Shown in pieces: positions 8,758 through 17,722 of a stretch of DNA of 64,000 nucleotides (positions are counted from its first letter, which is position 1; each line of letters opens with the position of its first letter). Source of the stretch: Botrimarina hoheduenensis (GTDB taxonomy: Bacteria > Planctomycetota > Planctomycetia > Pirellulales > Lacipirellulaceae). A program made the position numbers and the translations under genes. Location of the stretch: NCBI RefSeq assembly GCF_007859815.1, contig NZ_SJPH01000003.1:301843-365842 (forward strand). Direction: 5' to 3'. A model generated the notes under the pieces. That model made no database searches and was not told the DNA's origin. It was given only the letters and a program-made list of their open reading frames with translations.

Positions 8758-9543
8758 GTGGCAACCCTCCCGATCGGCATCGCGACCCGCTCGCTCCGCC
8801 TGCCGCTTCGCCAGGCCCTTCTCAAAGCTGCTCAGTTGGGTGCCGACGGTGTTGAGATCGACGTCCGCAACGAGCTTCGGCTGACCGAGATGTCGCAGAC
8901 CGCGGTGCGCCAGCTCAAGAAGCTGCTCAGCGACCTCGGCTTAAAGGTGGCCGCGGTGGCGTTCCCCACGCGTCGCGGTTACGACGATCCCGATGAACTC
9001 GATCGGCGCGTCCTGGCGACCCAAGAAGCGATGAGTTTGGCCTACCGTCTCGGTGCCTCGGTGGTGGTGAACCAAGCCGGGGCCTTGCCCGCCGATGCCG
9101 ATACCCCGCTCGCAGAAAATCAGGTCAACGCGCTGAGCCTGCTGGCCGCGCACAGCGAACGGGCCGGGGCTCGGCTGGCGCTGGTCTCCGATGCCGCGCC
9201 CGCCTCGCAACGCCGTCTGCTCGACGAACTGCCCGGCGGCGGGATCGGCGTGGCACTGGATCCAATCGCGCTGCTCTCGGCGGGTCACGCCCCCACAGAG
9301 GCGCTCACGCAGCTCGGCGAGCACCTGCTTTATGGCTACGCGATCGACGCGGTCCACGAGGGGATCGGATCGGGTGCGCGTACCAGCGAAGTTGAACTCG
9401 GCCGCGGCGACGCCGACTGGCCCGAGCTGCTCGGCCTGCTCGAAGAGCGCGGCTATCGGGGCTGGCTCACCGCGCTGCGGTCCGCTGGCAGCGACCCGGC
9501 AGGCGACCTCGCGAACGCGGTGGCCTACTTGCGCACGCTGTAG
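8758..9543 (+). CDS. Sugar phosphate isomerase/epimerase-like TIM-barrel protein
   Basis: About 261 residues of the AP endonuclease 2/xylose isomerase-like TIM-barrel superfamily: GIATRSLRLPLRQALLKAAQLGADGVEID at the start, KLLSDLGLKVAAVAFPTRRGYDDPDELDRRV, then YRLGASVVVNQAG and, near the end, GRGDADWPELLGLLEERGYRGWLTA. This last element is a strong family signature. Metal ligands are not obvious: the expected Glu/His set is reduced, so it may be a non-catalytic or divergent member. The frame is open upstream to 8479 but overlaps the divergent gene there; I choose GTG at 8758, directly before the conserved domain, without a good Shine-Dalgarno. Confidence 0.78.
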   Translation: MATLPIGIATRSLRLPLRQALLKAAQLGADGVEIDVRNELRLTEMSQTAVRQLKKLLSDLGLKVAAVAFPTRRGYDDPDELDRRVLATQEAMSLAYRLGASVVVNQAGALPADADTPLAENQVNALSLLAAHSERAGARLALVSDAAPASQRRLLDELPGGGIGVALDPIALLSAGHAPTEALTQLGEHLLYGYAIDAVHEGIGSGARTSEVELGRGDADWPELLGLLEERGYRGWLTALRSAGSDPAGDLANAVAYLRTL

Positions 9544-9618
9544 CCGCGGCCGCGGCCCGATCGGTGCCTGTCGGGCTCTCTCCTCCTGACCCCGCCACAA
9601 GTTGCTAGGCTAAACGCC

Positions 9619-11343
9619 ATGAGCAATCCCGCAGCGTCGTCACCGCACGCATCGAAAGCCCTTTCGGGAAAACTCCTGGTCTGGATGCTGCTGGGCGCGA
9701 TGTTGATCGTCACGGCCATCCTCATCGGCGGCGTCGGGTTTGCGCTGTACGGGCCCGACGAGACGCCGGTCATTAGTCCCCAAACAACGGTGCTGACCGA
9801 ACCGCTGCGTGCCGATGGCTGGCCCGACTACGAAGAAGCAATCCGCCGCCGCTGGGCCCGCGGCGCGACGCCCGCGAACAACGGGGCGATCCCCTTCTGG
9901 CGGGCGATGATCACCTCGGACCTCGGCGAACTCGACGATCCGGCCGAGCAAGATTTGATTGCACGCGAGTTAGGGATCAAAACGCTGTCGCTGGGCGATG
10001 GGTTTGTCGGCGGTCCCGACGCGCTAGAGCGGCGTTTGGCCGAGGAGCTACAGCAGGCTCATCCCCGAGCCGTGATCGCTACAGAAAACTTACTGACGTT
10101 CTTTCACCGCAAACCCTGGACCAAACAAGATTCGCCGCTTCTGGCGAGTTGGGTCGCCGCAAACGCGGCGGCGTACCAACTGCTGCACGAGGCGGCAGCC
10201 GCATCGCACTTCTATCCGTCGAGTCCGACGCTACTAGACGATCAGCGTGACCGTCTCCAAGACATCGCCCTGCCGGCGCTACAGCACTCACGAACGGCGG
10301 TTCACTACCTGTGCCTCCGCGCTATGCTGGCAGTCGGCGAAGGGCGCCCCGATGAAGCGGCCGATGACTTGATCGCGGCCTACCGCCTCGCGGACCATAT
10401 TTCAGCAGGGCCTTTTCCCATCCATTTGCTGCTGGGGGAGTACCACAACCTTGTCGTTGATCGCGCTCTAGCGCATTTGTGCGTCTCGCGGGAAGTCTCT
10501 CTGGAAACCATAGCTAAGTTGCTGCGCTATATTGAGTCACGCCCTATGCCACGTGATCCGCTTGATGTCGAGCTGGAAATCGAGCGGATTGCGCCAGCGA
10601 GCTATGCCGCACAGTTAGCAACCAAGCGTGCGCGGATCGACGATGGCCCGACCAACCCTCCGTTGAGGGCCAGGCGGATAGACTGGAACATCGCCCTCAA
10701 AGAACTCGCGCCGCTGGCTGATCTTGCTGATCGAGCGATTGCAGCGCCCGATCTCCCAACTCGTGACGGTCTGATTAGCAAGCTTAGAGGAGCTCATCGA
10801 CAGCTTAGCGCTAACTCCAATCAACCCTTTGGTTGGCGCCAGATCGTGAGCACGCGCGATCGCAGCCGACGGCAAGCCTGGCTGATCTCTGGCGATAGTT
10901 TCAGCTTCTTCCTGCACCGAAATCGTGAGATGCGATTCTCGATCATGACGCAACAGCGAGCGTTAGCGCGTGAGTTGCTAAGCCTTACCGCCCAGCGAAT
11001 TCGCGATGGCGACTATCCTGACGAGTACAAAGCGGAAGGAATCAACTACCGTCGCACGAACGAGGGCGTCCTGCTGTGGAGTAACGGCCCCAACGGCCGC
11101 GACGATCGCGGCTTGCGGTCGTTTGCCGTCGCGAGACCGCAAGATAGTCTGCTGTTGCCGCTTTACGAAGGGCGCCTGATCCCACTAGCACAGGAGAGTT
11201 ACGACAGCGAAAAGCCTGTAGCGCTCGATCCCGCACAGCAGGCGCTGCTCGACGCCATTCCGCCCGACGCCGACGACGCGGCGATTCGCCTGCCTCCGCC
11301 GCAGGAGCCCTGGCCGTGGGAAGAAGCGGAGCCAAACGAATGA
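9619..11343 (+). CDS. Membrane-anchored hypothetical protein, tandem paralogue 1
   Basis: A 574-residue protein with one N-terminal membrane segment (about 19-44) and a large domain expected outside the cytoplasm. I do not recognise a family. Residues 65-97 contain ADGWPDY and TPANNGAIPFWRAM, which recur in the next gene at the same place (ADGYPDY, TPDNNGAIPFLQAM), so the two are paralogues. The middle is helical, with TPR-like Ala/Leu spacing. The C-terminus carries LSLTAQRIRDGDYPDEY and LLWSNGPNGRDDRG, similar in style to pseudopilin-like tails (YPENL, VGANGNDEGG) in many planctomycete exported proteins. Its TGA overlaps the next ATG (ATGA). Confidence 0.75.
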   Translation: MSNPAASSPHASKALSGKLLVWMLLGAMLIVTAILIGGVGFALYGPDETPVISPQTTVLTEPLRADGWPDYEEAIRRRWARGATPANNGAIPFWRAMITSDLGELDDPAEQDLIARELGIKTLSLGDGFVGGPDALERRLAEELQQAHPRAVIATENLLTFFHRKPWTKQDSPLLASWVAANAAAYQLLHEAAAASHFYPSSPTLLDDQRDRLQDIALPALQHSRTAVHYLCLRAMLAVGEGRPDEAADDLIAAYRLADHISAGPFPIHLLLGEYHNLVVDRALAHLCVSREVSLETIAKLLRYIESRPMPRDPLDVELEIERIAPASYAAQLATKRARIDDGPTNPPLRARRIDWNIALKELAPLADLADRAIAAPDLPTRDGLISKLRGAHRQLSANSNQPFGWRQIVSTRDRSRRQAWLISGDSFSFFLHRNREMRFSIMTQQRALARELLSLTAQRIRDGDYPDEYKAEGINYRRTNEGVLLWSNGPNGRDDRGLRSFAVARPQDSLLLPLYEGRLIPLAQESYDSEKPVALDPAQQALLDAIPPDADDAAIRLPPPQEPWPWEEAEPNE

Positions 11344-13169
11344 GCGACTCCCGTGCGTCTGGCGCCTCCCTGCCGAGCGACCCCAAGGCACCGCGACGGC
11401 GGTGGATCTTCTGGCTGCTGCTGGGGCTGGTGCTGCTCGGCACACCGGCGGCGCTGCTGCTGATGGTCTTCGGTCCGGGGCCCTCGATCCGCGTAGCGAA
11501 AGAGACAACGCACCTCACGACGCCCCTGCTGGCGGATGGCTACCCCGATTACGGCGCTGCGCTCTTGGCCGCCGGACGAGTCGGTGTGACGCCCGACAAC
11601 AACGGAGCCATCCCCTTCCTGCAAGCGATGTGGCCGCCGAATCCGGATGGCTGGTACGAGCTATCGGACGCCGAGATCGCCCTGGTGTGCAAAACAATCG
11701 GTGCCCCCGTGCCGGCCGGCGGCACGCGGCTCAAACGGCTCGACACTCCCGAGAATCGCCTGGCAACGCTGCGGTTGTTGCGCGTGCGGCTCAAGCCAGA
11801 CCCGTCGAATCCTGCCAAACCGACAGCGATCGACCCGGGCGGATTCGACGGCGCGCTCTATCAGCCCGTGCCGCTCGAAGAGTTCCTCACCGGGCCTGAA
11901 GAGGTGGCGGTGCAGGATGGCCGCGTTGAAGCGTTTATCGATGCCTGCTGGCCGATCAGCCGGCCGTGGACGCGTGACGAGTTGCCGTTCGTAGCGGACT
12001 GGGTGGAAGCCAACGCCCCCGCCTTCGCGCTGCTGGAAGAAGCGGCCCGCCGCGAGCAGTGGTGGTTGCCGCCGGTTGAACTCATTCAGTTCGAGCGCGG
12101 CAAGCTGGTCGAGCAGCAACTAAATGGGTCGAACGAAATGCGTGAGGCAGCCCGCGCGCTGGTGACCCGCGCCGGCTACGACGGGGGGGCCGGGCGTCAC
12201 ACCGAGGCGGCAGTGGGACTTGTGACCCTGCTGCGACTGAGTCAGCACGGCCGGGCCCGGCCAACGCTCATTGATCAACTGATCGCGACCGCGCTGGAGG
12301 GAATGGCGCACTCACAGATCCAGGGGTTAGCGTCCGATCCCGCGACCCCGCCGGCAGCGCTTCGCGCGCTGGCCGAAGCGCTCGACGCGCTGGACGCGCG
12401 CAGCCCGATGGCGCAAGCGATCGACCTCGGCGAGCGCTACTGGATGCTCGACGCGACGCTCGATGTGGCTGTCAACCACAACGTCGAAGCGGTGGAGATG
12501 GACCTGCGACCGCTCGATCTGATGGTGTACGTGAGTTGCGATTGGAACATTGTGCTCAGTGACATGAACGCCTGGTGCGATCGCTGCCTCGCGGCGCTGC
12601 AGAATCCCTCTTGGACGCAGCGCGAGGGGGAGCTCGTCGCAATGGAGGCCGCGCTCAATGCGCTACCCGTGGCACCAAGCAATTTTCGTGAGGCGCTGCA
12701 CATCGCGGTCAGCCAGGAGCGCCGGGGCGAGTTGGCCTCGGCTGTCATGAGGAATCTGTTGTTGCCACCCCTTGGTGCCGTCGCTCGCACAACCGATCGC
12801 ATAGAGTCCAACCGGCAACTGACGCGCGTAGCGATCGACCTCGCGCTGTATCGCGCGGCGAAGGGCGCGTACCCAGAAAACCTTACGCCCGAGGTTTACC
12901 CCACTTCTCCGGTCGATTTACTGCAACAGTTCCCGCTCGTTTATAAGCCCTTGGAAGAGGGCTACCTGCTCTACACCGTCGGCGCTAACGGCAATGACGA
13001 AGGGGGCAGCCGTGAAGAGGGCGAGTGGGGCGCGTCGTGCTACGAGGGGCGCGAACTGACCAGCGACACCGACCTGCTGCACAAGAAGATCCCCACCGGT
13101 GCCGATGACCTGTCGGTCCGCACGCCCTGGCAGGTGCCGCCCGGGCCGTGGGAAGCGCTAAGCCCCTAA
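11340..13169 (+). CDS. Membrane-anchored hypothetical protein, tandem paralogue 2
   Basis: A 609-residue protein. The start is the ATG at 11340, which overlaps the stop of the previous gene as ATGA; an in-frame ATG at 11316 is unlikely. Residues 1-22 are basic and Ser/Pro rich, 22-45 form one membrane segment (WIFWLLLGLVLLGTPAALLL), and the rest should lie outside the cytoplasm. The blocks ADGYPDY, TPDNNGAIPFLQAMWP, RPWTRDELPFVADWVEANAPAFALLEEAA and the C-terminal DLALYRAAKGAYPENL with LYTVGANGNDEGG match paralogue 1 in order. YP-x-x-L followed by a (V/S)-x-x-NG-x-D loop recalls the end of type II pseudopilins. Function unknown. Confidence 0.78.
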   Translation: MSDSRASGASLPSDPKAPRRRWIFWLLLGLVLLGTPAALLLMVFGPGPSIRVAKETTHLTTPLLADGYPDYGAALLAAGRVGVTPDNNGAIPFLQAMWPPNPDGWYELSDAEIALVCKTIGAPVPAGGTRLKRLDTPENRLATLRLLRVRLKPDPSNPAKPTAIDPGGFDGALYQPVPLEEFLTGPEEVAVQDGRVEAFIDACWPISRPWTRDELPFVADWVEANAPAFALLEEAARREQWWLPPVELIQFERGKLVEQQLNGSNEMREAARALVTRAGYDGGAGRHTEAAVGLVTLLRLSQHGRARPTLIDQLIATALEGMAHSQIQGLASDPATPPAALRALAEALDALDARSPMAQAIDLGERYWMLDATLDVAVNHNVEAVEMDLRPLDLMVYVSCDWNIVLSDMNAWCDRCLAALQNPSWTQREGELVAMEAALNALPVAPSNFREALHIAVSQERRGELASAVMRNLLLPPLGAVARTTDRIESNRQLTRVAIDLALYRAAKGAYPENLTPEVYPTSPVDLLQQFPLVYKPLEEGYLLYTVGANGNDEGGSREEGEWGASCYEGRELTSDTDLLHKKIPTGADDLSVRTPWQVPPGPWEALSP

Positions 13170-13171
13170 GC

Positions 13172-13226
13172 AAAAAAACGGCGGTCGAGCCCGCCCCTCT
13201 CGATGAGGGCGGACCCGCCGCCGTTT
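13172..13226 (-). terminator. Intrinsic terminator of the chemoreceptor gene
   Basis: A 9-bp outer stem (13176-13184 with 13218-13226) encloses a second GC stem around GCCCGCC/GGGCGG. Read on the minus strand the hairpin is followed by seven T (13172-13178), which fits a Rho-independent terminator for the chemoreceptor gene. It may also stop plus-strand transcription from the paralogue pair, though the T run on that side is weak. Confidence 0.85.
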
Positions 13227-13265
13227 ACCCCTTCAGCCCCTGATTGCCGTTCTGTCGAGAGCGGC

Positions 13266-14627
13266 TTAGCGCTCGCTCTCCGAAAGACGAACCAGATTCT
13301 CGGCCGTGCGGCTGAGCTCGCCCATGGTGATCGACTGCTCTTCGATTGCGGCAGCGATGGTGTTGGTGTTGCCGCTGACCTCGGTAACGCTCTCGGTGAT
13401 GCGTCCGGTGCTGGCGGCGACTTCCAGGATGCGCTGCTGGATCTGCTGCACGGAGAGTTCGATGCTCTGCGTGGCGTTGGAGGTCTCTTGCGCGAGTTCC
13501 TTCACCTCGTTGGCCACAACGGCAAAGCTGCGTCCGCTCTCGCCGGCGCGGGCCGCCTCGATCGTGGCGTTGAGCGCCAGCAGGTTGGTCTGGTCGGCCA
13601 GCTCTTGGATAACGCTCACCACCTTGCCGATCGCCTTGCTGCTTTCCTGCAGCGCGTCGGTCGCGGTGGTCGAAGACTGCGCGTGAGATTCGGCCTCTTG
13701 GGCGAGGCTGGCGGTGCGGCTGACGTTCTTGCTGATCTCCTCGATGGTCGAGGCCATCTCGGTCGTGCTGGTCGCGACGCTTTGTCCGACAGCCTGGGCG
13801 TCATTTTTTCTCTGCAGCTCAGCTTGAACTTCGTCGGTAATGTTCGATGCCAGTTTGACGACCCGGACAACCTTGCCCTCGGCGTCAAACACCGGGTTGT
13901 AAGAAGCAAGCAACCAGATCTCGCGGCCGCTCTTATCAATGCGGCTGAACCGTCCGGATTGAAACTTACCACGCTGGAGGTTGCTCCAGAAATCCGCGTA
14001 CTCGCTGCTCTGGACGTATTCGGGTTTGCAGAACATCCGGTGGTGATTGTCGCAGATCTCCTCGAGCGTGTAGCCGACGGTCGAGAGAAAATTCTCGTTT
14101 GCTTTAAGGATGGTCCCTTCGGGCGTGAACTCGATCATTGCCTGCGAGCTGCTGAACGCCGAAATGAGTGCGGATTCGTTCTCCGCTATCTGCTTGGTGA
14201 CCGTGATGTCCGCGGCGATCTTGACCACCTTCGTCACCTGACCCGCCGCGTTCAGCACCGGGTTGTACGAGGCCGAGATCCAGCAAGCTTGCCCATTCTT
14301 CTTCCGACGTGCAAACTCTCCGGCCGCGTGCCGGCCCCTTGCCAGGTCTTTCCAGAATTGCGTGTAAGCCTCGGTCTGGACCTCCTGCGGATCGACAAAC
14401 ATCCGATGGTGCTTGCCCTGGATCTCGTCGAGGGTGTAACCGAGAACGCTCAAGAAATTGTCGTTGGCGGTGAGGATCTGCCCGTCGGGCGTGAACTCGA
14501 TAATCGCTTGGGCGCGGTTGAATGCGTCGAGCACCGCCTGGGCATCCGACGGGCTGCCGGCGATGGCGTCCGCGGCGGAAATCTTATCGAGCGCCAATCG
14601 CGCGGTCTTGGTCTTGGTCATGAACAT
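13266..14627 (-). CDS. Soluble methyl-accepting chemotaxis protein with two PAS domains
   Basis: A 453-residue protein with no membrane segment. Two PAS domains (about 25-140 and 150-262) each carry the paired signature of an IEFTP-(D/E)-G start, a (V/L)GYTL-(D/E)-EI loop and a SYNPV turn, indicating duplication. The C-terminal signalling domain (about 270-450) includes the hairpin tip IQELADQTNLLALNATIEAA, which contacts CheA/CheW. The layout resembles Aer/BdlA-type cytoplasmic receptors that sense redox or energy state through a bound cofactor; whether FAD or haem binds cannot be read here. No other che gene is in the window, so it must join a distant array. It is monocistronic and ends at a strong terminator. 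Confidence 0.92.
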   Translation of the reverse strand: MFMTKTKTARLALDKISAADAIAGSPSDAQAVLDAFNRAQAIIEFTPDGQILTANDNFLSVLGYTLDEIQGKHHRMFVDPQEVQTEAYTQFWKDLARGRHAAGEFARRKKNGQACWISASYNPVLNAAGQVTKVVKIAADITVTKQIAENESALISAFSSSQAMIEFTPEGTILKANENFLSTVGYTLEEICDNHHRMFCKPEYVQSSEYADFWSNLQRGKFQSGRFSRIDKSGREIWLLASYNPVFDAEGKVVRVVKLASNITDEVQAELQRKNDAQAVGQSVATSTTEMASTIEEISKNVSRTASLAQEAESHAQSSTTATDALQESSKAIGKVVSVIQELADQTNLLALNATIEAARAGESGRSFAVVANEVKELAQETSNATQSIELSVQQIQQRILEVAASTGRITESVTEVSGNTNTIAAAIEEQSITMGELSRTAENLVRLSESER

Positions 14628-15206
14628 GATGGGGGAACTCGGCGTTCGGAGTTAGCGAAAAGTGGGTACGTCGAGGGAATCGCCAGCTGCCAGCGCCAGC
14701 GATCGCTGGGGAACTGATAGGTTGCCCCGCTGCGCTTGCCGCCGAGAAAGACTGCGCTCGCACGGCTCGGCGGGAAGTGGTTCACCCCCTCAAGACCTCC
14801 GCACAGACCGACAAAACGTTCATAGCGACGGCCCCGAACCGCCAATCCCAGCCCCGATGCCCGCGCAAGCCGACGAAACGTCCATAACGCCTCGTCCCTT
14901 CCTTTCTCCGACATTCTCGCCGGCGCGAAGCGGATAGGCACTCTACGCTGGTTGTAGGGCCCCCTGCGGGGAGCCGTTTGTAAGGCTTTAAACAAGAGGC
15001 GATTTCCTCGGCATGCGGTCGCTCGACGTAGGCCGACGGCTGACTATGATGAGGGGCTTGCCGGTTTCCGCCCGAACGTTTGGCTGGGGCACGAAACCAC
15101 CACCCCGCCGCGGGTTTGCCGCCCGGCCTGTACGCCACGGCACCCCTCACGCCCGCGCCCTGCCCGCCCGCTTACTCCACCTTCTCACCGCTTTAACGCC
15201 CAAGCT
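14628..15206. other. Non-coding gap between chemoreceptor and ugd
   Basis: 579 bp without a credible gene; short open frames here lack family features. It contains an imperfect direct repeat (14805-14827 and 14867-14889, 18 of 23 bases identical). The divergent promoters of the chemoreceptor and of ugd must lie here, but no convincing -35/-10 pair is visible. Confidence 0.5.
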
Positions 15207-16526
15207 ATGAAGATCGCAGTCATCGGTACCGGTTACGTCGGCCTCGTCACCGGCACGTGCTTTGCCAACAGCGGCAACGACATCACGTGCATCGACATCG
15301 ACGAAAAGAAGATCACCGGCCTGAAGAACGGCGTGATCCCGATCTATGAGCCGGGCTTGAAAGAACTCGTGCTCCGCAACGCCGAGGCCGGACGTCTGCA
15401 CTTTACGACCGATACGCCGACGGCGGTCAAAACGGCCGAGATGGTCTACCTGGCCGTTGGCACGCCGCAGGGCGATGACGGCTCGGCCGATCTCTCGGCG
15501 ATGTGGGCCGTCACCAAGGCGATCGCTCCGCACCTGCAAGAGGACGCGATCGTGGTCACCAAGAGCACCGTGCCGGTCGGCACAAACGCCAAGATCTTTG
15601 GCATGCTCAAGGAGCTCACCGGCCGTGAGTGCCACGTCGCCAGCAACCCCGAGTTCCTCAAAGAGGGCGCGGCGATCGACGACTTCATGAAGCCCGACCG
15701 GGTGGTGGTTGGCGTGCGTTGCCAAGAGGTGTCGGACAAGTTGCACCAGCTGTACGCACCGTTCCTACGCACCGAGAAGCCGTTCCTCTCGATGTCGCCC
15801 GAGTCGGCCGAGATGACCAAGTATGTTGCGAACGCGCTGCTCGCGACCAAGATCAGCTTTATCAACGAGATGGCCAACCTCTGCGAGAAGATGGGGGGCG
15901 ACATCAACGACGTGCGGCGCGGCATCGGGCACGACAGCCGGATCGGCTTCGCGTTCTTGTTCCCCGGCGTGGGCTACGGCGGCAGCTGCTTCCCGAAAGA
16001 CGTTCGCGCCCTGACGGCCATGACCGAGGACAAGGGCAATCTGCCCGAGATGCTCCGCGCGGTAGATAACGTCAACGAGCGGCAGAAGACGGTGCTTTTC
16101 ACCAAGGTGAAAGAGCAGTTCGGCGGTGATCTGGGCGGCAAGCGGATCGCCGTGTGGGGACTGGCCTTCAAGCCCGAGACCGACGACATCCGCGAGGCCC
16201 CCGCGCTGGTCCTCATCAAGCAGCTACAAGAAGCCGGCGCGACCGTGATCGCCCACGATCCCGAGGCCATGGACAATGTCCAGGCCGAGACCAGCGGTGT
16301 GGAGTTCGCCGACCGCGCGATCGACGCCATCAAGGGTGCCGACGCCCTGTGTATCTGCACCGACTGGAAGGCTTATCACCAGCCCGACTTTGCCGAGATG
16401 TACCAGCTGATGGCCCAGCCGATCGTCTTCGACGGCCGCAACCTGTACGACCCGGAGCGGATGAAGGCCCGTGGCTACTGCTATCACAGCATCGGCCGCG
16501 TGGCGGTGGACGGTCGCAAGGCCTGA
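15207..16526 (+). CDS. ugd: UDP-glucose 6-dehydrogenase
   Basis: A 439-residue enzyme that oxidises UDP-glucose to UDP-glucuronate with two NAD+, feeding capsule, exopolysaccharide or lipid sugar synthesis. The N-terminal Rossmann motif is [15 protein letters not shown] (residues 2-16); TKSTVPVGT and NPEFLKEG follow; the catalytic cysteine is Cys261 in [11 protein letters not shown]; the C-terminal UDP-binding domain has [16 protein letters not shown]. Length is normal for the family. Start ATG at 15207 is fixed by the Rossmann strand. It stands alone with no polysaccharide genes next to it, apart from the unrelated GT2 gene 11 kb away. Confidence 0.96.
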   Translation: MKIAVIGTGYVGLVTGTCFANSGNDITCIDIDEKKITGLKNGVIPIYEPGLKELVLRNAEAGRLHFTTDTPTAVKTAEMVYLAVGTPQGDDGSADLSAMWAVTKAIAPHLQEDAIVVTKSTVPVGTNAKIFGMLKELTGRECHVASNPEFLKEGAAIDDFMKPDRVVVGVRCQEVSDKLHQLYAPFLRTEKPFLSMSPESAEMTKYVANALLATKISFINEMANLCEKMGGDINDVRRGIGHDSRIGFAFLFPGVGYGGSCFPKDVRALTAMTEDKGNLPEMLRAVDNVNERQKTVLFTKVKEQFGGDLGGKRIAVWGLAFKPETDDIREAPALVLIKQLQEAGATVIAHDPEAMDNVQAETSGVEFADRAIDAIKGADALCICTDWKAYHQPDFAEMYQLMAQPIVFDGRNLYDPERMKARGYCYHSIGRVAVDGRKA

Positions 16527-16625
16527 GGAGGACGACCTCCGATCCGCCGGCGTGCGATTCCCTCGCGGGGTGATTGAATCGCTGTTGGGTCGCCAAGATC
16601 GGCCGGACCGCGACGAATCCCCGCT

Positions 16626-16862
16626 ATGCAAGCCGACCAACCTACCCAAACCGCGATCAATGAGGCCGAGTGGCGCAGCCGCGCCAATTGGCATTGGGGC
16701 ATCTACCACAGCCCGCGCGACACGCGCGTGTGGGTTCCCAAGCCGATCCGCTGGACCGGCTGGACGCTGAACTTCGCGCACCGCATGAGCTACGTCTGGC
16801 TGTCGGTGCTGCTGGGAATCCCGCTGCTCGTCGCCGCGACGGCGATCTTGGTTTCCTCATAG
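16626..16862 (+). CDS. Small DUF5808-type membrane protein
   Basis: A 78-residue protein. Residues 20-51 match the short DUF5808 pattern: NWHWGIYHSPRDTRVWVPK, then GWTLNFAHRMSY, with Trp and Pro at the usual places. Residues about 54-77 form one membrane segment at the C-terminus (LSVLLGIPLLVAATAIL). Function unknown; the motif is often found joined to membrane segments. It lies 99 bp after ugd on the same strand, and may be read through from it. Confidence 0.75.
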   Translation: MQADQPTQTAINEAEWRSRANWHWGIYHSPRDTRVWVPKPIRWTGWTLNFAHRMSYVWLSVLLGIPLLVAATAILVSS

Positions 16863-16895
16863 GCTCAAGACAACCGACACAACCGACCAGATAGC

Positions 16896-17585
16896 TTAAG
16901 CGCTCGCTGCTGCGCTTTCGCTTTCGTTCGCATGCGGTTCCTCTTCCGTAACGGTTTTTCTTGCCGTCAAGAGCGCTAGCAGCATGGCGATCAGCAACAG
17001 AATCAACATAGGAATTTGTAGCGTCTCCGTTTGCATGGTCCGATAGCCTTCTTCAGCGTGATCGACCAGCCAGGCGTAGTCCAAGGCCTTCACGACAAAG
17101 CCCAGCACACCCCCCAAAATCCCCAAGACCAGCGCGTGCTGAAACGGTTGGGCGAAGAAGAGCAGACCGAGGCCGATTCCGAACGCAGCGATCACAAACG
17201 GCAGAGTGAACCCCTTAGGAAACTCGAAAGCCACGCCATCCTCGTTCGTCATCGAAGTCCCGAGCGGAACAGTGGCCGTCTCGGACAGGGTGTAGATGGC
17301 GGCGACACAGAACTGCTGGTAAGCAGCGTTCTTCTCCGCGAAGTAATCGCCCAGCGAAAGAGCCGCTGCGCCCAGCCCGATAAAGAGGGCGAGCCTCACG
17401 CCCCATGAAATCCATGAAGGTGATCGCACCCGGCCGACCTGTGCCGTGACAATCACCGCCGGCGGAAGCAACGCACTGAGCAACACGCACAGGATCGACT
17501 TCCACAACGTCCATCGCCGAGAAACCACGATCCCCAGCGAGAAGATCAAGGCGACCAGGGCCATGAGTAGCGAAAAGAGATTCAT
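16896..17585 (-). CDS. Multi-spanning hypothetical membrane protein
   Basis: A 229-residue protein with about five to six hydrophobic segments: residues 1-22, 28-48, 60-78, a pair between about 125 and 165, and a last one near 195-215. The segment between the third and fourth is a loop of about 45 residues with a central DGVAFEFPKGF. The C-terminus is acidic (TEEEPHANESES). No family is recognised. The ATG at 17585, 8 bases after AAAGAG, is preferred over an ATG 13 codons upstream because the hydrophobic segment begins directly after it. Confidence 0.65.
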   Translation of the reverse strand: MNLFSLLMALVALIFSLGIVVSRRWTLWKSILCVLLSALLPPAVIVTAQVGRVRSPSWISWGVRLALFIGLGAAALSLGDYFAEKNAAYQQFCVAAIYTLSETATVPLGTSMTNEDGVAFEFPKGFTLPFVIAAFGIGLGLLFFAQPFQHALVLGILGGVLGFVVKALDYAWLVDHAEEGYRTMQTETLQIPMLILLLIAMLLALLTARKTVTEEEPHANESESAAASA

Positions 17586-17722
17586 GCGCTGCTCTTTTGG
17601 TTTTTCCTGCCGATAGATCGGCACCGTCGCTTCAGATAGAGTTAGGACCGCAGGGTGTCGATCGCGTGTCGATGCTTCTGACAGTAATGCTAATTCAAGC
17701 CTAGAGACAAGCGTACCTCGGC

